Part shown: one piece after another, positions 43,763 through 56,048 of the stretch
How the letters are laid out: each line of letters starts with the position of its first letter
How positions within the stretch are numbered: the first letter of the stretch is position 1
From: Dysidea avara
Lineage: Eukaryota; Porifera; Demospongiae; Dictyoceratida; Dysideidae
Length of the DNA stretch: 64,000 nt
Direction: 5' to 3'
Assembly: GCF_963678975.1 (NCBI RefSeq)
Contig: NC_089280.1
Span: forward strand, 16,342,780-16,406,779
The notes under the pieces: generated by a model
Told to the model about the DNA's origin: nothing
The model's database searches: none
The model's input: the letters and a program-made list of their open reading frames with translations, nothing else
Position numbers and translations under genes: made by a program

Positions 43763-44870
43763 TATCATACAGTACAATAGTACTGTATAGTAGGGACCAC
43801 AAAGGAGTAGGTGTGGCCCATGAAATAACATCACCCAAAAACCACCCTCAATTTTCCCAGATGACGATGAGGCAGTATCAGTTAGGTAAAACCAAGCCCA
43901 AACAAGCTTTCAGATCAACCTGAAACGCTTTCAATAAGTTGCTATGGAATTTTTTTTAAAAACTTATTTAAAAGGAATTTTCTACTGACTGACTGACTGA
44001 CTGACTGATTGATGCCTTCAGACAAGCGTAACTCAATAACGGATTTTTTCACTGTTTGACGACGCTTTGGCCCGAGAGGTGCCTTTTGGCATACCGCAGT
44101 ACATACAATGCATTTTTCATGGACTTCCTTTGTGTCCCATTCATCTTTGCTGACAGCAGAAAGTGTTGATTTGGCGGTAGCACGTGATGGCTTTCCTTCA
44201 TAATGGAAATTGTCTGTATTTTTCATAGTGGCTATTTTGATTGCAGAGGTGCTTTTCGAACAGTTCTTGATTGGTACTGCTGAGTAACGAGTTGAACATA
44301 GCTGACAACAAAGCGTAATGGATACTTCACTTTTCAGATGATAAGTGATATAATTGGGGCAAGTGGCGCCATTTCTTTCTTTCGGTGTGCGTAGATTGCA
44401 GAGGTGCTTTTTGAACAGTTCTTGATCCAAAATGCTGTGTAACAGGTTGAACATAGCTGACAACGAAGCGTAATGGATACTTCATTTTTCAGACGATATA
44501 GCTGGGGTGTGCGGCGCCATTTCAGATGCGGTATGTGTGGACTCACCAGTCATAATAATTATTTACAAAATAAGTTAACAAACAAGTACACAAAAAAATT
44601 GGAATTTTCAACTAGAGCAAGGACCATAGCACATCGATAAAAAGTACTGAAACAAGCTGCACGATATTTAAATCACAGTAAAACAGTAAGAAGTGTTATA
44701 TCCCTACTGTGCATTTTTATCATGGGACCTTGAGCACAGTAGGGAACTTCTTATTGTTTTACTGTGATTTAATATCGTGCACTACTCCAACTTGTTTCAG
44801 TACTTTTTATCAATGTGCTATGGTCCTGAAAATTCCTCTCTTTTTTGTGTGTACTTATTTACATGCCACT
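43763..44870 (-). repeat. Composite foldback family, copy C
   Basis: This most complete copy runs from the tail (tatcatacagtacaatagta) through the body to the terminal palindrome (about 44590-44850). Its relic frame (43942-44463) encodes 173 aa including SKDEWDTKEVHEKCIVC and CQKAPLGPKRRQTVKKS. The segment gcagaggtgctttt..aacagttcttgat occurs twice (44244-44272 and 44398-44426). The same internal duplication is present in the copy at 50.6 kb, so these form a subfamily. Confidence 0.85.
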
Positions 44871-46984
44871 AAAGTATTTGAATGCATGTTGTCTGTGTGC
44901 TGTTTTGTTTGTCCTCTAGCCTTGTGACTGTGGTCAGGCAGGCACAAGCTTGCAGACTGAAAATTGAGTTTTGGGCATTTTATTTTCTTAAATTTAGTAT
45001 TAAGTTTTCTGTAAGTGTTTTCTTGCTTTTATCACTGCAAGATGCACTAAGACTCTTCCTTAAAGGTGCTTTTTGTTCATTACGGTAAATCTATGATAGT
45101 TTTGAACTGCAGCATTTCGGCTGTCACCATTCATGTCAGGAAAAACCTACTGTTTGATTACCGCAGAGCCAGTAGACCAGGGGCTTGGATCAGCAATAGT
45201 TGTGACTAGCTGAGCAAAAATACTAGTTTTAAGATAAAATGCCACTGAAATATGTTGTGTAAAAATGCATGCTACATAAATAATTTTATGCACATTTTAA
45301 TTGCATTAGTAAAATTAATGGTGTAAGAATAATTGTCCTATACACCAGTGGATTCTCCTCTTCGTGGAGAGTAAGAATGTTTTTTGTTTTGTTTCTGTAC
45401 CACAAAGCAAACTTGAGTTAGGGTTGGCAATGAAAAAATCAACCTCTATAGCTTCTCCTCCAACTCTGGGTGATCAATCTCACCAAAGTCTACATCAAAA
45501 CCGTAGGCTAATAATATGGTGATTCCCCTTGCTGTTTCTGTAGTGCATATTTTAAATTTTTGCAATTTTTGTGGTAAATGGGCAGTAGCTTCATCGATGC
45601 TGTTTAGCACGCTTTAATATTCCATAAATGGTACATTATATGGTGGTCATTATGCTATTGAAAATAGATGCATATTCTTGGGGAAACGGATGCTGCAAGT
45701 TTCTAAATCATAGTGTGAGCGAAAGCATCAGCTTGCGTAGGCACATGAACACTGTTAATCTCCACTTAGTAAAGTCCAACCTGGGAAGTAATAAAGGTTT
45801 TCGTGAAGTGAGTTTCAGTGGGTTGATTTTGTATTGCAAACCGGTCAAGTACCATTTTAACAAAAAGTAAGGTACAGTGAATCACCTTTTAAGCAAGTGT
45901 ATATATATTTTGTAGAATACCTCACCCAATAACACAAAAAAGCTTTGGACAACATTCTAGATGTTCCTGCTCATTTTATGAATCTGAGCCAAAAGTCTGT
46001 CAAAATTTACTATATCTCAAACAGAAGGCATTTTTGCTCTCTACCAAACCCACCGTCTAAACTACACCATTGGTAAGCTCCATCCCCTGAGTAACAAGTT
46101 AATCTAAAGTTGGTTGATTTTTTCATTGCCAATCCTACTTGAGCTAATGCATCTGTTTACATTGCAGTCAAACATAACGTAACTTTATCATAGCCATTTC
46201 TAAGCCTTCTTGCTTACCAGCAGGGATGGAAATAGGTCAAAAACTGTAGTTGATGAATGACCCATTTTACGGTGAACACAATGACGCAAGTCCCAACCCT
46301 GTAGCTTGTTGTACTCGTGACTTATGATCAATTGAATAAACACTTGTAATTTATTTAGGCTCTGTACAAATAATTTGTTTTGCTCTTCTTGCTGTCTACT
46401 GCTGTAACATCAAAAGTACTCACCAGATAAGGCTGAAACTAAACAGCCAACTGATTTTTTTCCTCTAGACAGCAAAGAAGTCTTAAAGCAAAGTTCAAGA
46501 AAAATGCAAACTAGTCGGGTTTTCACTTAGCAGGTCACAATTAGCTTTGTTCATTAATTGGTTTCATATTTTTTATACATAAAGCATTATAGTACTAGTG
46601 CCATGGAATGGTGAGGCAGAAAAGGAGTAGAAGAATGCATTGACATTATATACATATATACAACAGTATAGTAACTGCTAAAAACAGTATCTAATTTTAA
46701 CACAATACCCTTGCTGCACTCCAGTGTGGTGGACCTCAAGAAAACTTTTGTACCTTATACACACTACACCACCAACTGTCAATAATGGCTACATTCTCGT
46801 ACATGGATAAGATGTGATACTATTGCAGTATATAGTGTCACGAGACTTACGTATTAATGATCCACAAGGGCCATGCAACATCCAAAAGTTGTTCTATTCC
46901 CAACACTATGTTTGACTGCTTTGGTACATACAATAGCTGGTGAAAACATTATTAGATGTGCAGATAGATAGACAGCTTTTCAAT
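44871..46984. other. Gene-free stretch with an inverted-repeat element
   Basis: Inverted arms ttggcaatgaaaaaatcaac (about 45414-45445) and its reverse complement (about 46111-46147) delimit a ~0.73-kb element without coding capacity. Positions 44910-45100 resemble 37880-38080. No gene was recognised. Confidence 0.5.
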
Positions 46985-48180
46985 ATTATATACACAAGTA
47001 CACAGAAAAATTTGGAATTTTCAACTAGAGTAGGGACCATAGCACATCGATAAAAAGTACTGAAACAAGTTGGAGTAGTGCACGATATTAAATCACAGTA
47101 AAACAATAAGTTATAGTTATATCCCGGTACGAGGGTGATATCATTGTTATTACATGAGTCCGAGGCAGAGCCGAGGACGAGTGCAATAACAATGATATCA
47201 TCCGAGTATACGGGATATAACTGTTTTATTTCCCAGTGCGCGGGAGTGCGCAGAAGTTTACGGATAGTAAATTAAGTTCCGGTTTGAGTTCCTGTCACTG
47301 TGCTCAAGATTTCGTCCGAATTGTGTGGAGATTCTACTTCGTAGCCACAAGAGAGACCTTACATACTGCCTACAAACTGTAGCGAAGGGCGGTGTTATGA
47401 AGCAGCGGTTCCAGGTACGATTCGCCTTCGTCAGAAATTGGTATAGTGTTGTCGCGTGGTGTGCAAGAGAAAAATAAAGATCAACAAGTGGCTACCATAG
47501 TCCAAGATAGAACGATGAAGCTAGAGGAAGTTAGTTCTTCACCATAGTGACCGTTGGGAGTGATTGCTGGAGCGAAAATCGTCACGTACTATTCTTGACA
47601 TTTGTTAAACTATCGTATTGGTAACTTGTAGTGTTATTGTGTAAAGGATTAACAGTTTTCTTGTAAGATTTAGGTAGTTTTAAGTGCTGTATTGGTGTAT
47701 TTTGTATCAATATTTCCTGATTTGGCTCTTTGTTCCATCGGTAAACAATGCCATTCGCGGTTATTATGATGTCACGAAAGAGACTGAGTGGCTCTGCAAC
47801 AGGGTGATAAGTTAGTTATCACTGGGTGATACCTAATATATCGTACAGTAGCAGTGCCGCTCTGTCTAGCTATATGGTAGTTATAACCCAGCGCAGCGCT
47901 TTGATACTCCCACACACTGGGGTTTAAGAAGTGTTATATCCTTACTGTGCTCAAGATACCACAATGGAAATGCACAGTAGAGATATAACACTTCTTATTG
48001 TTTTACTATGATTTAATATCGTGCACTACTCCAGCTTGTTTCAGTACTTTTTATTGATGTTCTATGGTCCCTACTCTAGTTGAAAATTCCAAATCTTTCT
48101 GTGTACTTGTTTGTTAACTTTTTTGTAAATAATTATTATGACTGGTGAACCCACACATACTGCATCTGAAATGGTGTCGT
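46985..48180 (+). repeat. Composite foldback family, copy D, split by an 815-bp insertion
   Basis: The left arm of the palindrome (46985-47110, ending aaaacaataag) and the right arm (47926-48110, starting aagaagtgttatatcc) are separated by 47111-47925. The junction trinucleotide aag is duplicated. The beginning of the body (gactggtgaacccacaca) follows at 48140 and is then lost. Confidence 0.8.
47111..47925. mobile_element. GC-richer insertion with an internal hairpin
   Basis: The insert starts with a foldback (47117-47222: agttatatcccg..gatatcattgttattac against its inverse). It then has about 700 bp visibly less AT-rich than the surroundings, without an open frame. It ends with cccagcgcagcgctttgata. 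A 3-bp aag duplication flanks it. Loose similarity of cccagtgcgcggg (47225) to cccagcgcagcg (47887) may mark degenerate ends. The class is unknown. Confidence 0.55.
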
Positions 48181-49079
48181 GCATCCCAATCATATCCAAC
48201 AATTAAGCGACTTCAAAAAAAATTTTTTTTCGTTCACAAGATACACGCGTCCACTGGAATCAGGTCTTCAAGGCTCTGTCATGGAGCATCAAATAACTTT
48301 TAAACCTTTCCCCGGTTCTAGCAGGAATGGCCAGCATGACATCTACTTTCACGTAAAATGTAACAGCTTAATACGGCCTTTTTCATGGTACAAAGTAGGG
48401 GGTTTAACATTACACATAAAACCATTGGCAATGAAAATATTGGCTCACCCCAACAATCTAGGTGCGAACTTAACAAATCCCGGTTATACAAGGCTATATC
48501 GCTCCTTGCTTGAATACTTCAGCTAGTTATACCGTTTGTGACGAACGGTTTACATGATACAAATAATTTTATAAAAATCACCATCTCAATCCAATAGTTG
48601 CATACCCCGGCTGAGCACTGATTATTAGTAACGCGCGTGCTATATTGCGTGGGCAAGTTGCAATGGAGAAGTATTCCATTCGTGAATGTTTAATTCATCA
48701 ACTTTTCAATGGTCAATAAGCCTTGTACATCATGCTAATAACACGTTTAAATTATTTTGGTCATGTGATCCAACTTTGTATGCTGTACTGGGAGCAGCAG
48801 TAGCACCCTATTATAACAATACAATAGTAATCACATCGTCCCATCTAACTACAGTACTGTATAAAAACCACACCTTCACCTCAAAATTACAGCCCATGCA
48901 TCTAAATTTATTCTAGAAGCATGAATTTAGTAGTTTTCAAAATTATTGCTGCATGTAATAAAATTAATATTAAAAAAAATGGTCATTATAAAACTTTCAA
49001 GTTAGCTGTTTGCACATCTCCAGCATGTAAACCTGTGGAAAAAAGGTCACAGTTTAATTGGTGAATTTAAAAAAAATTT
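48181..49079. other. Gene-free stretch
   Basis: A 115-codon open frame at 48179-48526 has no recognisable family and starts within the end of a repeat copy, so it is not called a gene. The block aaacctgtggaaaaaagg at 49029 begins a local duplication (next entry). Confidence 0.45.
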
Positions 49080-49432
49080 ATCACGCACACACTACACACA
49101 CGCACACACTACACACACACACACTACACTACACACACACACTACACCACACACACTACACTACACACACACACACACAAACTCACACAAAGTTAGCTGC
49201 TTATCTTCAACCTGCAACCTCCTCCACCCTGTAAACCTGTGGAAAAAAGGTAACATTTTAATTGGTGAATGTTAAAAAATTTTTATCATGCACATGCACA
49301 CACTATACACTACACACATGCACACACTACAATATACTACACTACACTACACACACACACTACACTACACACACTACACTACACACACACACTACACTAC
49401 ACTACACACACACTACATATTCACATAAAAAT
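49029..49432. repeat. Tandem duplication carrying a (CACTA)-rich microsatellite
   Basis: Two ~200-bp units begin aaacctgtggaaaaaaggt (49029 and 49232). They continue through ttaattggtgaat and end in irregular cacacactacacta arrays (49085-49182 and 49297-49418). Confidence 0.85.
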
Positions 49433-50545
49433 AAAACACTACAAGGTATGGTAAGGGTTGTTTACATTAGTTAATTTTGTGGTCCACCACATATAGCAAC
49501 AAGGGAAATGTGTATCTGTGATCAAGAATTTAATTTAGATTCTAATATCATAATTAGATGGTCAGACTACCTTTGTCAACTAGAGATGAACTGACTTTTG
49601 GTAAAAAGCGAGGGGTAGTCAATGCCTTGGGACTCTTGTACGCTATGTGAGAAATCCAATCAGAAATGCACAAATATTTTAGAAACCAAATTCTAAATCA
49701 TGTAAAAATAATGGAGAAAGTGAGTTTAACAAAGTAGACAATGATCGATCACGAATAGCTAGAACATGTACAAGATGTAGATCAACAACTGTACAGATAG
49801 TTACTAGTTAGCAATCTCACTAAATGCTTTTAAAATACATAAAGATTGGGACTCTTGTACACACCATTTGGGTGTTTTGAGTGGACATTGGCAACCCCTC
49901 TCGTACACCATTTCGGTGTTTTGCGTGGGCGTTGGCTACCCCTCGGGGGGGAAAAAGACTATACAGAAGATGAGCCCTGTACAGCTACGTGGGCTTCTTT
50001 GTACAAAGCATACACTCACTTTATTTGCACACTGCCTAATTGTCATTATGGACGCTTCCACCTCCCACCGTGCACTAAAGTAATAGAAACATCATTAAAT
50101 AATATAAGCATTATTATAGCATAACACAGCACAATATTACAGCATGATAAACAAACCAAAGTATTCATACAGAAAACTACATCCTAGGCATTTAATCATC
50201 TTTGAGCAAGGCCATTTTAACAAAGGCGCAAATTGTGCGTGGGCGGGCAATTCATTACTCTGTTCACTGTTTATAACTATCACTGGCAAGCTAATGCATA
50301 TACAATATCAAAGAACGTATATATTTTAAACAGTTGCATGATACTTATAGGCTGTTTTTTTTCACTGTCAACTACTTGTGCGTGGGCGGTCCCACCCACC
50401 CCCTATATGGTATACGCGCTATACAGGTGAGCATAGAAAAGTTGCTAAAATTAACAGGCTTTTGTAGAATCGTTTTTTTTTTTTTAATTCTAATTGAACA
50501 AACAGTACATTTTCATTCTATAGCTGAATGCATTAAAATATATTG
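49433..50545. other. Gene-free stretch
   Basis: Two imperfect ~45-bp direct repeats (tgtacaccatttcggtgttt type) lie at about 49856-49945. No conserved exon was seen. Confidence 0.45.
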
Positions 50546-50763
50546 AATTATGATATGTTATTGTCTGAAAAGTGAAGTATCCATTATGCCACATTGTCAG
50601 CTATGTTCAATGCGTTACGCAGCATTTCAAATCAAGAACTGTTCGAAAAGCACCTCTGCAATCTACGCATACCAAAAGAAAGAAATGGTGCCGTGCGCCC
50701 CAGTTATATCAATTGTCATCTGAAAAGTGAAGTATCCATTATGTTTCGTTGTCGGCTATATTA

Positions 50764-52745
50764 GGGACCGCAATGCGAAAAATTGATATCCTCCAATCAA
50801 CTACCTAACTATTGTAATGTGTTAGGCTAAGTGTAACTTGAATAACACCAGCGTGGCAGCCAAGTTTTTCACTTTCTTCTGGTAGAAAACGATACAAATG
50901 TCTTAAAGTCATGTGATCTTTCGTTGCAGTGGTTCGTAGGATTCTTCATATGCCACGATATTCACTCTCAACATTGTTAAAGTAGTCTATCATCAACTCG
51001 AAGTATTGGTGGTTTGATTTAGTGCTGCCATGATATAGAAAACTCTATATCATATATCACCAAGGTTTATATTATGAACATATATTACGATATAGAACTA
51101 ACTGTAACATTAGCAAGACAAACATATACATACTTTTCACTGTAAGTTTAAATTTAAGTTGGATGTATACCACAAGCAAAAGCTACTCTTGTTTATCAGG
51201 TTTTAAATGCATTTTGCTATTACTTTACAGTTGAGACAAGTGGCTGGCGCTACATAGAAACCTTAAAACCTCCCAGTTTACTTTGGGGTTGCCACACTAC
51301 ACCATCAACACATAACTTAATTAAATGTCAAATACCATATGTCTGGCCTCCCCCACATCATTATACTAAGTGGCGCCACTATTGCACAACCATCGATATA
51401 ACTGATTGGCTATATCATATCACCACCTTGTTATATCAATACCATTGATGTATCAATATATCGTGGCAACACTAGTTTGATTTTATCACGATCTGTGTGG
51501 CTTTTTGGCGACAAACAAAATGTTTCTTCCTCTGGAGCACAGGACAAGCAGAGCAGTAACTGTGCCATGGGTCAGCAATGACCAGTACTAGGTAAAGTAC
51601 GTGCATGCGGAGTATGGTTATAATTGAAGCTTGTTAGCCATCTGGCCGAGCCATCTATATGCTGAAGTTCGGCCAAAACGACGTGATTTTTACAAACAAA
51701 TACCAGAATGGTTGATACATCAGTGAGACAGTTTCCAATAGCAAGGATACGAAGCTTATAAACACCTAACAATACAGCTATCTCGCCCAGTAAACACATA
51801 GAGCAGTCCAATTCATGTAATAGTCACTCACATGATCTAAATTCAAATCGCAGAAATATCCATGAAATGGCTTTAATTTCTGAATAGGAACCATGCAGTG
51901 TACTCCTTTTGTAATTATTTGTGTTATTGTTCACTCATGATTAGGCATGGTCTGGGCCAGTGCAGGTGTGTTTTATGCTGTGATAGCATCATAGGGAGAG
52001 TCTTAGACTGCTGGGCTAATCGAGATGCTGAACCTAATGCATACAAACTGATTGTCATTTGACTCCAAGTGATTTAAGGTCATTGGAATAGACTATGGTT
52101 GTATTTCCGAGATTTGAATATCTATCATGTGAGTGCCTATTTCATGAATTGGATTGCTCTATGCGTTTACTGGGCAAGATAGCCATATTGTTAGGTGTTT
52201 ATAAGCTTCGTATCCTTGTTGTTGGAGACTGTCTCACTGATGTATCAACCATTCTGGCAAAAATCACGTCGTTTTGGCTGAATATCAGCATATAGATGGC
52301 TCAGCCAGATGGCTAGCAAGCTTTAATTATAACCACACTCCGCATGCAGGTACTTTACCTAGTACTGGTCATTGCTGACCCACCGCACAGTTGCTGCTCT
52401 GCTTGTCCTGTGCTCCAGAGGAAGAAACTTTTTTTTTTGTCGCCAAAAACGACGCCACACAGATCGTGCTGCTACCAGAAACTGACCAATAAAATCAAAC
52501 CACCAATACTGAGTTGATGATAGACTACTTGAACAATGTTGAGAGTGAATATCGTGGCATACGAAGAACCCTACGAATCACTGCAACGAAAAATCACGAT
52601 TTTAAGATATTTGTATCGTTTTCTACCAGAAGAAAGTGACAAACTTGGTTGCCAGGCTGGTGTTATTCAAGTTACACTTAGCCTAACACATTACAATAGT
52701 TAGGTAGTTGATTGGAAGATATCGATTTTTCATGTTGCGGACCCT
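50764..52745. repeat. Long foldback element, ~0.7-kb arms
   Basis: The left arm (50764 to about 51900, once its own insertion is removed) and right arm (about 52030-52745) are inverse copies. Outer ends are tagggaccgcaatgcgaaaa and, reverse-complemented, tagggtccgcaacatgaaaa. Shared internal blocks include tgttaggctaagtgtaactt and acctagtactggtcattgct. The element interrupts copy E of another family. Its class is unknown and it has no coding capacity. Confidence 0.88.
51020..51474. mobile_element. hAT MITE nested in the foldback arm
   Basis: The ends tagtgctgccatgatata and its inverse (tatatcgtggcaacacta) are a widespread hAT terminal sequence. The octamer gtttgatt flanks it on both sides (51012-51019 and 51475-51482). 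The opposite foldback arm lacks the insertion, which confirms the empty site. Confidence 0.9.
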
Positions 52746-53365
52746 AGCTACGTATGTTCAACCCGTTACACAGCAGTGTGAATCAAGAACTGTTTGAAAA
52801 GCACCTCTGCTATCAAAATAGCCACTATGAAAAATACGGACGATTTTTGTTATGAAGGGAAGCCATCACGTGTTACCGCCAAATCGACACTTCGCTGTCA
52901 GCAAAGATGAATGGGACACAAAGGAAGACACTGGTAAGTCCATGAAGAATGCACTGTACATACTGCAGTATGCCAAAAGGCACCTCTTGGGCCAAAGCGT
53001 CATCGAACAGTGAAAAAATCAAGCCCAAAGCCTTAGCCGTTATCAAGTTACGCTTGTCTGAAGGCATTAGTTAATCAGTCAGTCAGTAGAAAATTCCATT
53101 AAATAAATTGTTTTTTAAATTCCATAGCAACCGTTTCGGGTCGATCTGAAAACTTGTTTGGGCTTAGTTTTACCTAACCAATACTGCCTCATTGTCGTCA
53201 GGGAAAATTGAGGCTGGTTTTTGGGTGATGTTATCCCGTGGGCCAAGCCTACTCCTTTGTGGTCCCTACTATACAGTACTATCATACTGTATGATATAGA
53301 GCATATACAGAAACAGATAAATAAAATGTTGTTCACATTAGGGTAAATGAATGTTTGTTTCTAAT

Positions 53366-54511
53366 CTATGGAGAAGTTTCTTTCTGGAATTTGTTCTTGC
53401 AAACTTTGACCATCTTCTTGCACAAGACTGAAAACATGATTATTGACTGTTGTATCAACAGTATAAACGCACCGAGTATTCCATTGATGTACACGTTGCC
53501 AAATATCTTGAGCAGCCAGATGAATTGGGAGACACCGATAGTAGCACCCATAGCAATTGCAATCATGAAAAGCTGTCGATTGACTTTTGTGTGCTGCCTA
53601 CTAGAGCCCGGATCATCACTACTCTCAGCATTAAACTTATAGTAATAAACAAGGTAGATCACAAAGAAAACAATCTGGGCAGTTTTGTTGAAAGCTGCAT
53701 ATGCTTGAGGAATCTTCATGGTAACATCGTAATCTTGACCAAGAAACATGCAGTGACCACTTGGAAGAATTGTATGTGCGCCATTGCCAGTTGCCAGGTC
53801 ATATGACACTACAAAGAAATCAAACAGTCCCACTGTGCCTATTGTGTAGATGAGATAATATTTCAGGAGCTTCTTATAGTCTGATTCAGATATGGCTCGC
53901 AGTTTGTAGCTGTAATACACGATATAGGCAAGGTAAGCCAGGATGCATGTGGCCATTCCTTCATGGCCCATATATCCTTGCATGAACACAAAGAATATTG
54001 ATTGGCAAGTCATTTGTGACTTTGGAGCAATTTGAAAATGTGTTAGGGATAGAGCAATGAAGCCGACAAGCTCAACACACAGGGCAAGGTTGTAGTATAT
54101 CATCAAATTTCCAAACGGATTCCGTAACTCTTTGAACAGTAGGTGCATAGCGATAATGGTACCACTGAGTATTCCAAGCAATGTGGCAGTTCCTATTTGT
54201 CCTATTAGTGGGCCTAGGTTATTGTCGACATCATCTGATGGGCAAACTGGTTGATCTTCGTCCTTGGAAATGACCATGGAGGTTTGGTTACCAGTTAGAG
54301 TGACTATAAGGAGACTATCGGTAGTGTAGATAATGTCCAGTTGTTGTCCAGTGTCAGTCCTCTTGATGGTGCACTCATCAAAGAAACAATATGGTATTGT
54401 AGTAACTTGTTGGAGGTCAAGGACACCACTACCTGTTGACTGTCGATCATGACATGTCGCTTTGCTGCCTGTAGTAACTAGGAGAAGAAAGAACACAACA
54501 CCAGCAACCAT
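53366..54511 (-). CDS. Seven-transmembrane receptor, paralogue 2
   Basis: This intronless 381-aa paralogue of the gene at 39745-40887 uses the ATG at 54511, which opens a signal peptide (MVAGVVFFLLLVTTGSKA). An alternative ATG at 54550 would add 13 residues. The ectodomain block from GSGVLDLQQVTTIPYCF to MVISKDEDQ is 53/61 identical to paralogue 1. The helical region is visibly less similar, although helix 3 (ATCILAYLAYIVYY) is almost unchanged. C169 and C254 are placed for the conserved extracellular disulfide, and N-glycosylation motif NQT is at N75. The tail is short and basic (KKMVKVCKNKFQKETSP), like paralogue 1 (NKDTSP end). It is presumably an orphan GPCR; ligand unknown. Confidence 0.75.
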   Translation of the reverse strand: MVAGVVFFLLLVTTGSKATCHDRQSTGSGVLDLQQVTTIPYCFFDECTIKRTDTGQQLDIIYTTDSLLIVTLTGNQTSMVISKDEDQPVCPSDDVDNNLGPLIGQIGTATLLGILSGTIIAMHLLFKELRNPFGNLMIYYNLALCVELVGFIALSLTHFQIAPKSQMTCQSIFFVFMQGYMGHEGMATCILAYLAYIVYYSYKLRAISESDYKKLLKYYLIYTIGTVGLFDFFVVSYDLATGNGAHTILPSGHCMFLGQDYDVTMKIPQAYAAFNKTAQIVFFVIYLVYYYKFNAESSDDPGSSRQHTKVNRQLFMIAIAMGATIGVSQFIWLLKIFGNVYINGILGAFILLIQQSIIMFSVLCKKMVKVCKNKFQKETSP

Positions 54512-54612
54512 CTTTCCTCGCAAAAGATGAATATTTATGCATAGTGCCATTTTATACTGTTTGTGTACAAAGAAACACAATTGTGAAACTTAATGCTATG
54601 TGGTCACATGTT

Positions 54613-54922
54613 GATCAATACATTCACACCACTCAGCTTATGATGTCAATACATTCACACCACTCAGCTTATGATGTCAATACATTCACACCACTCAGCT
54701 TGTGATGTCAATACATTCACACCACTCAGCTTGTGATGTCTATACATTCACACCATCCATCACTCAGCTTGTGATGTCAGTACATTCACACCACTCAGCT
54801 TGTGATGTCGATACATTCACACCATCCATCACTCAGCTGGTGATGTCAGTACATTCACACCACTCAGCTTGTGATGTCGATACATTCACACCATCCATCA
54901 CTCAGCTTGTGATGTCAATATA
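54613..54922. repeat. Minisatellite, 31-bp units with a 39-bp variant
   Basis: About nine units of the type tacattcacaccactcagct + tgtgatgtcaa lie directly upstream of receptor 2 (its 5' side). Some units contain an extra accatccatcactcag step. From the fourth unit on, short and long units largely alternate. Confidence 0.9.
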
Positions 54923-55855
54923 TTTCTCCAACAGTTTACTCATTTATGACTTTAAAAAAAAGATTTATTGTCATGCCTACAGGACAAATCTCTTCAAGGA
55001 ATAAACTGAAAATTTGGTTTGTAGATAGATCAACCTTTGTAAGAGTGCCTTTTGGTGATTTTTTTTTTTCGCCACCACGTTTTATTTCACAACTCTTAAC
55101 TCTGATTTTTGTTGGGGGGGCTGCATCCTTTTTACACCGCTTGGCTATTATTGATAAATCATGAGCATGTTTGCTACAGAAGTAACATGACAGATGCTTG
55201 AATCTTGATACAGGTAGAATCTGAAATGATATAGATCACAATAGTACTATCTAAACAGATAGATCTTTAGTTACTGTATTATGTTGCTTTCTCAAGATGG
55301 TCACTATATTGTTCCATGAGTACTTACTCTGTAATCACTAGTACATACATTCTCTCCTGTATACATCACATATTACTTAAAGTGTAAACTACAAGCATTG
55401 TAAAATCTGTGATACATTGCAAGGTGACCTTGTGAATCTTCACATGCCGTGTTACTTGTGAGCAGTACTGTGGTGCTAATCATGATGTAGTTTGTTCACT
55501 AGGCCATTCTGAATGAAAGGATGTTGTTGCTGTGGCACTTACTGTAAATAAAATAACATGCACTATCACTATGTGCATAGATCACCCAGTTTGAGATTTA
55601 CTATAAGATTTACTGAGATTGCATGTAGTCGTGTTTTACCTGAATAGTTTTTAATACTGGCACCTGCTAATGCCCTTAAATGCCCCAAGCTGTTTATCAA
55701 AAGAGATTTTGATGCCAAGTCAGGTATCAACTTTAAAAATACCCTATAGCTGCATCTGTGGTGAGCTGACAATATACATAATAAATTAGCAGTGATTGAA
55801 TTAATTACGTAATTTGGTATATTTATCCTGTTGCGAACGCATGTACACGCACACA

Positions 55856-55887
<32 letters not shown>

Positions 55888-56048
55888 TTATATACATTAT
55901 ACACATATAGCTACATACATGCACACTATACATACAGCCTCACACACCATGTGCACATTATACAGTATATGTATCGTCAACATGTATTCGCATGCCATTT
56001 TATACATGTGTTGTTAAATGTTGACTAATGTTTTGTGTCTTTTATAGC
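54923..56048. other. Gene-free stretch with a CA tract
   Basis: A (CA)n tract lies at 55858-55887. No gene was recognised. Confidence 0.5.

Larger units (their letters stand above)
50546..53300 (+). repeat. Composite foldback family, copy E, interrupted
   Basis: The body begins at about 50565 (gaaaagtgaagtatccatta) with the same internal duplication as copy C. It is broken at 50764 by a large foldback and resumes at 52748 (tatgttcaacccgttacaca). It runs to the tail tatacagtactatcatactg at about 53292. The relic frame is interrupted. Confidence 0.85.

Noticed and set aside
43942-44463. 173-aa ORF as a host gene
   Set aside because: It lies entirely within a dispersed repeat whose other copies are broken; reported as a relic frame only.
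54613-54922. CRISPR-like array of regularly spaced repeats
   Set aside because: Units are contiguous without unique spacers and the genome is eukaryotic; it is a minisatellite.
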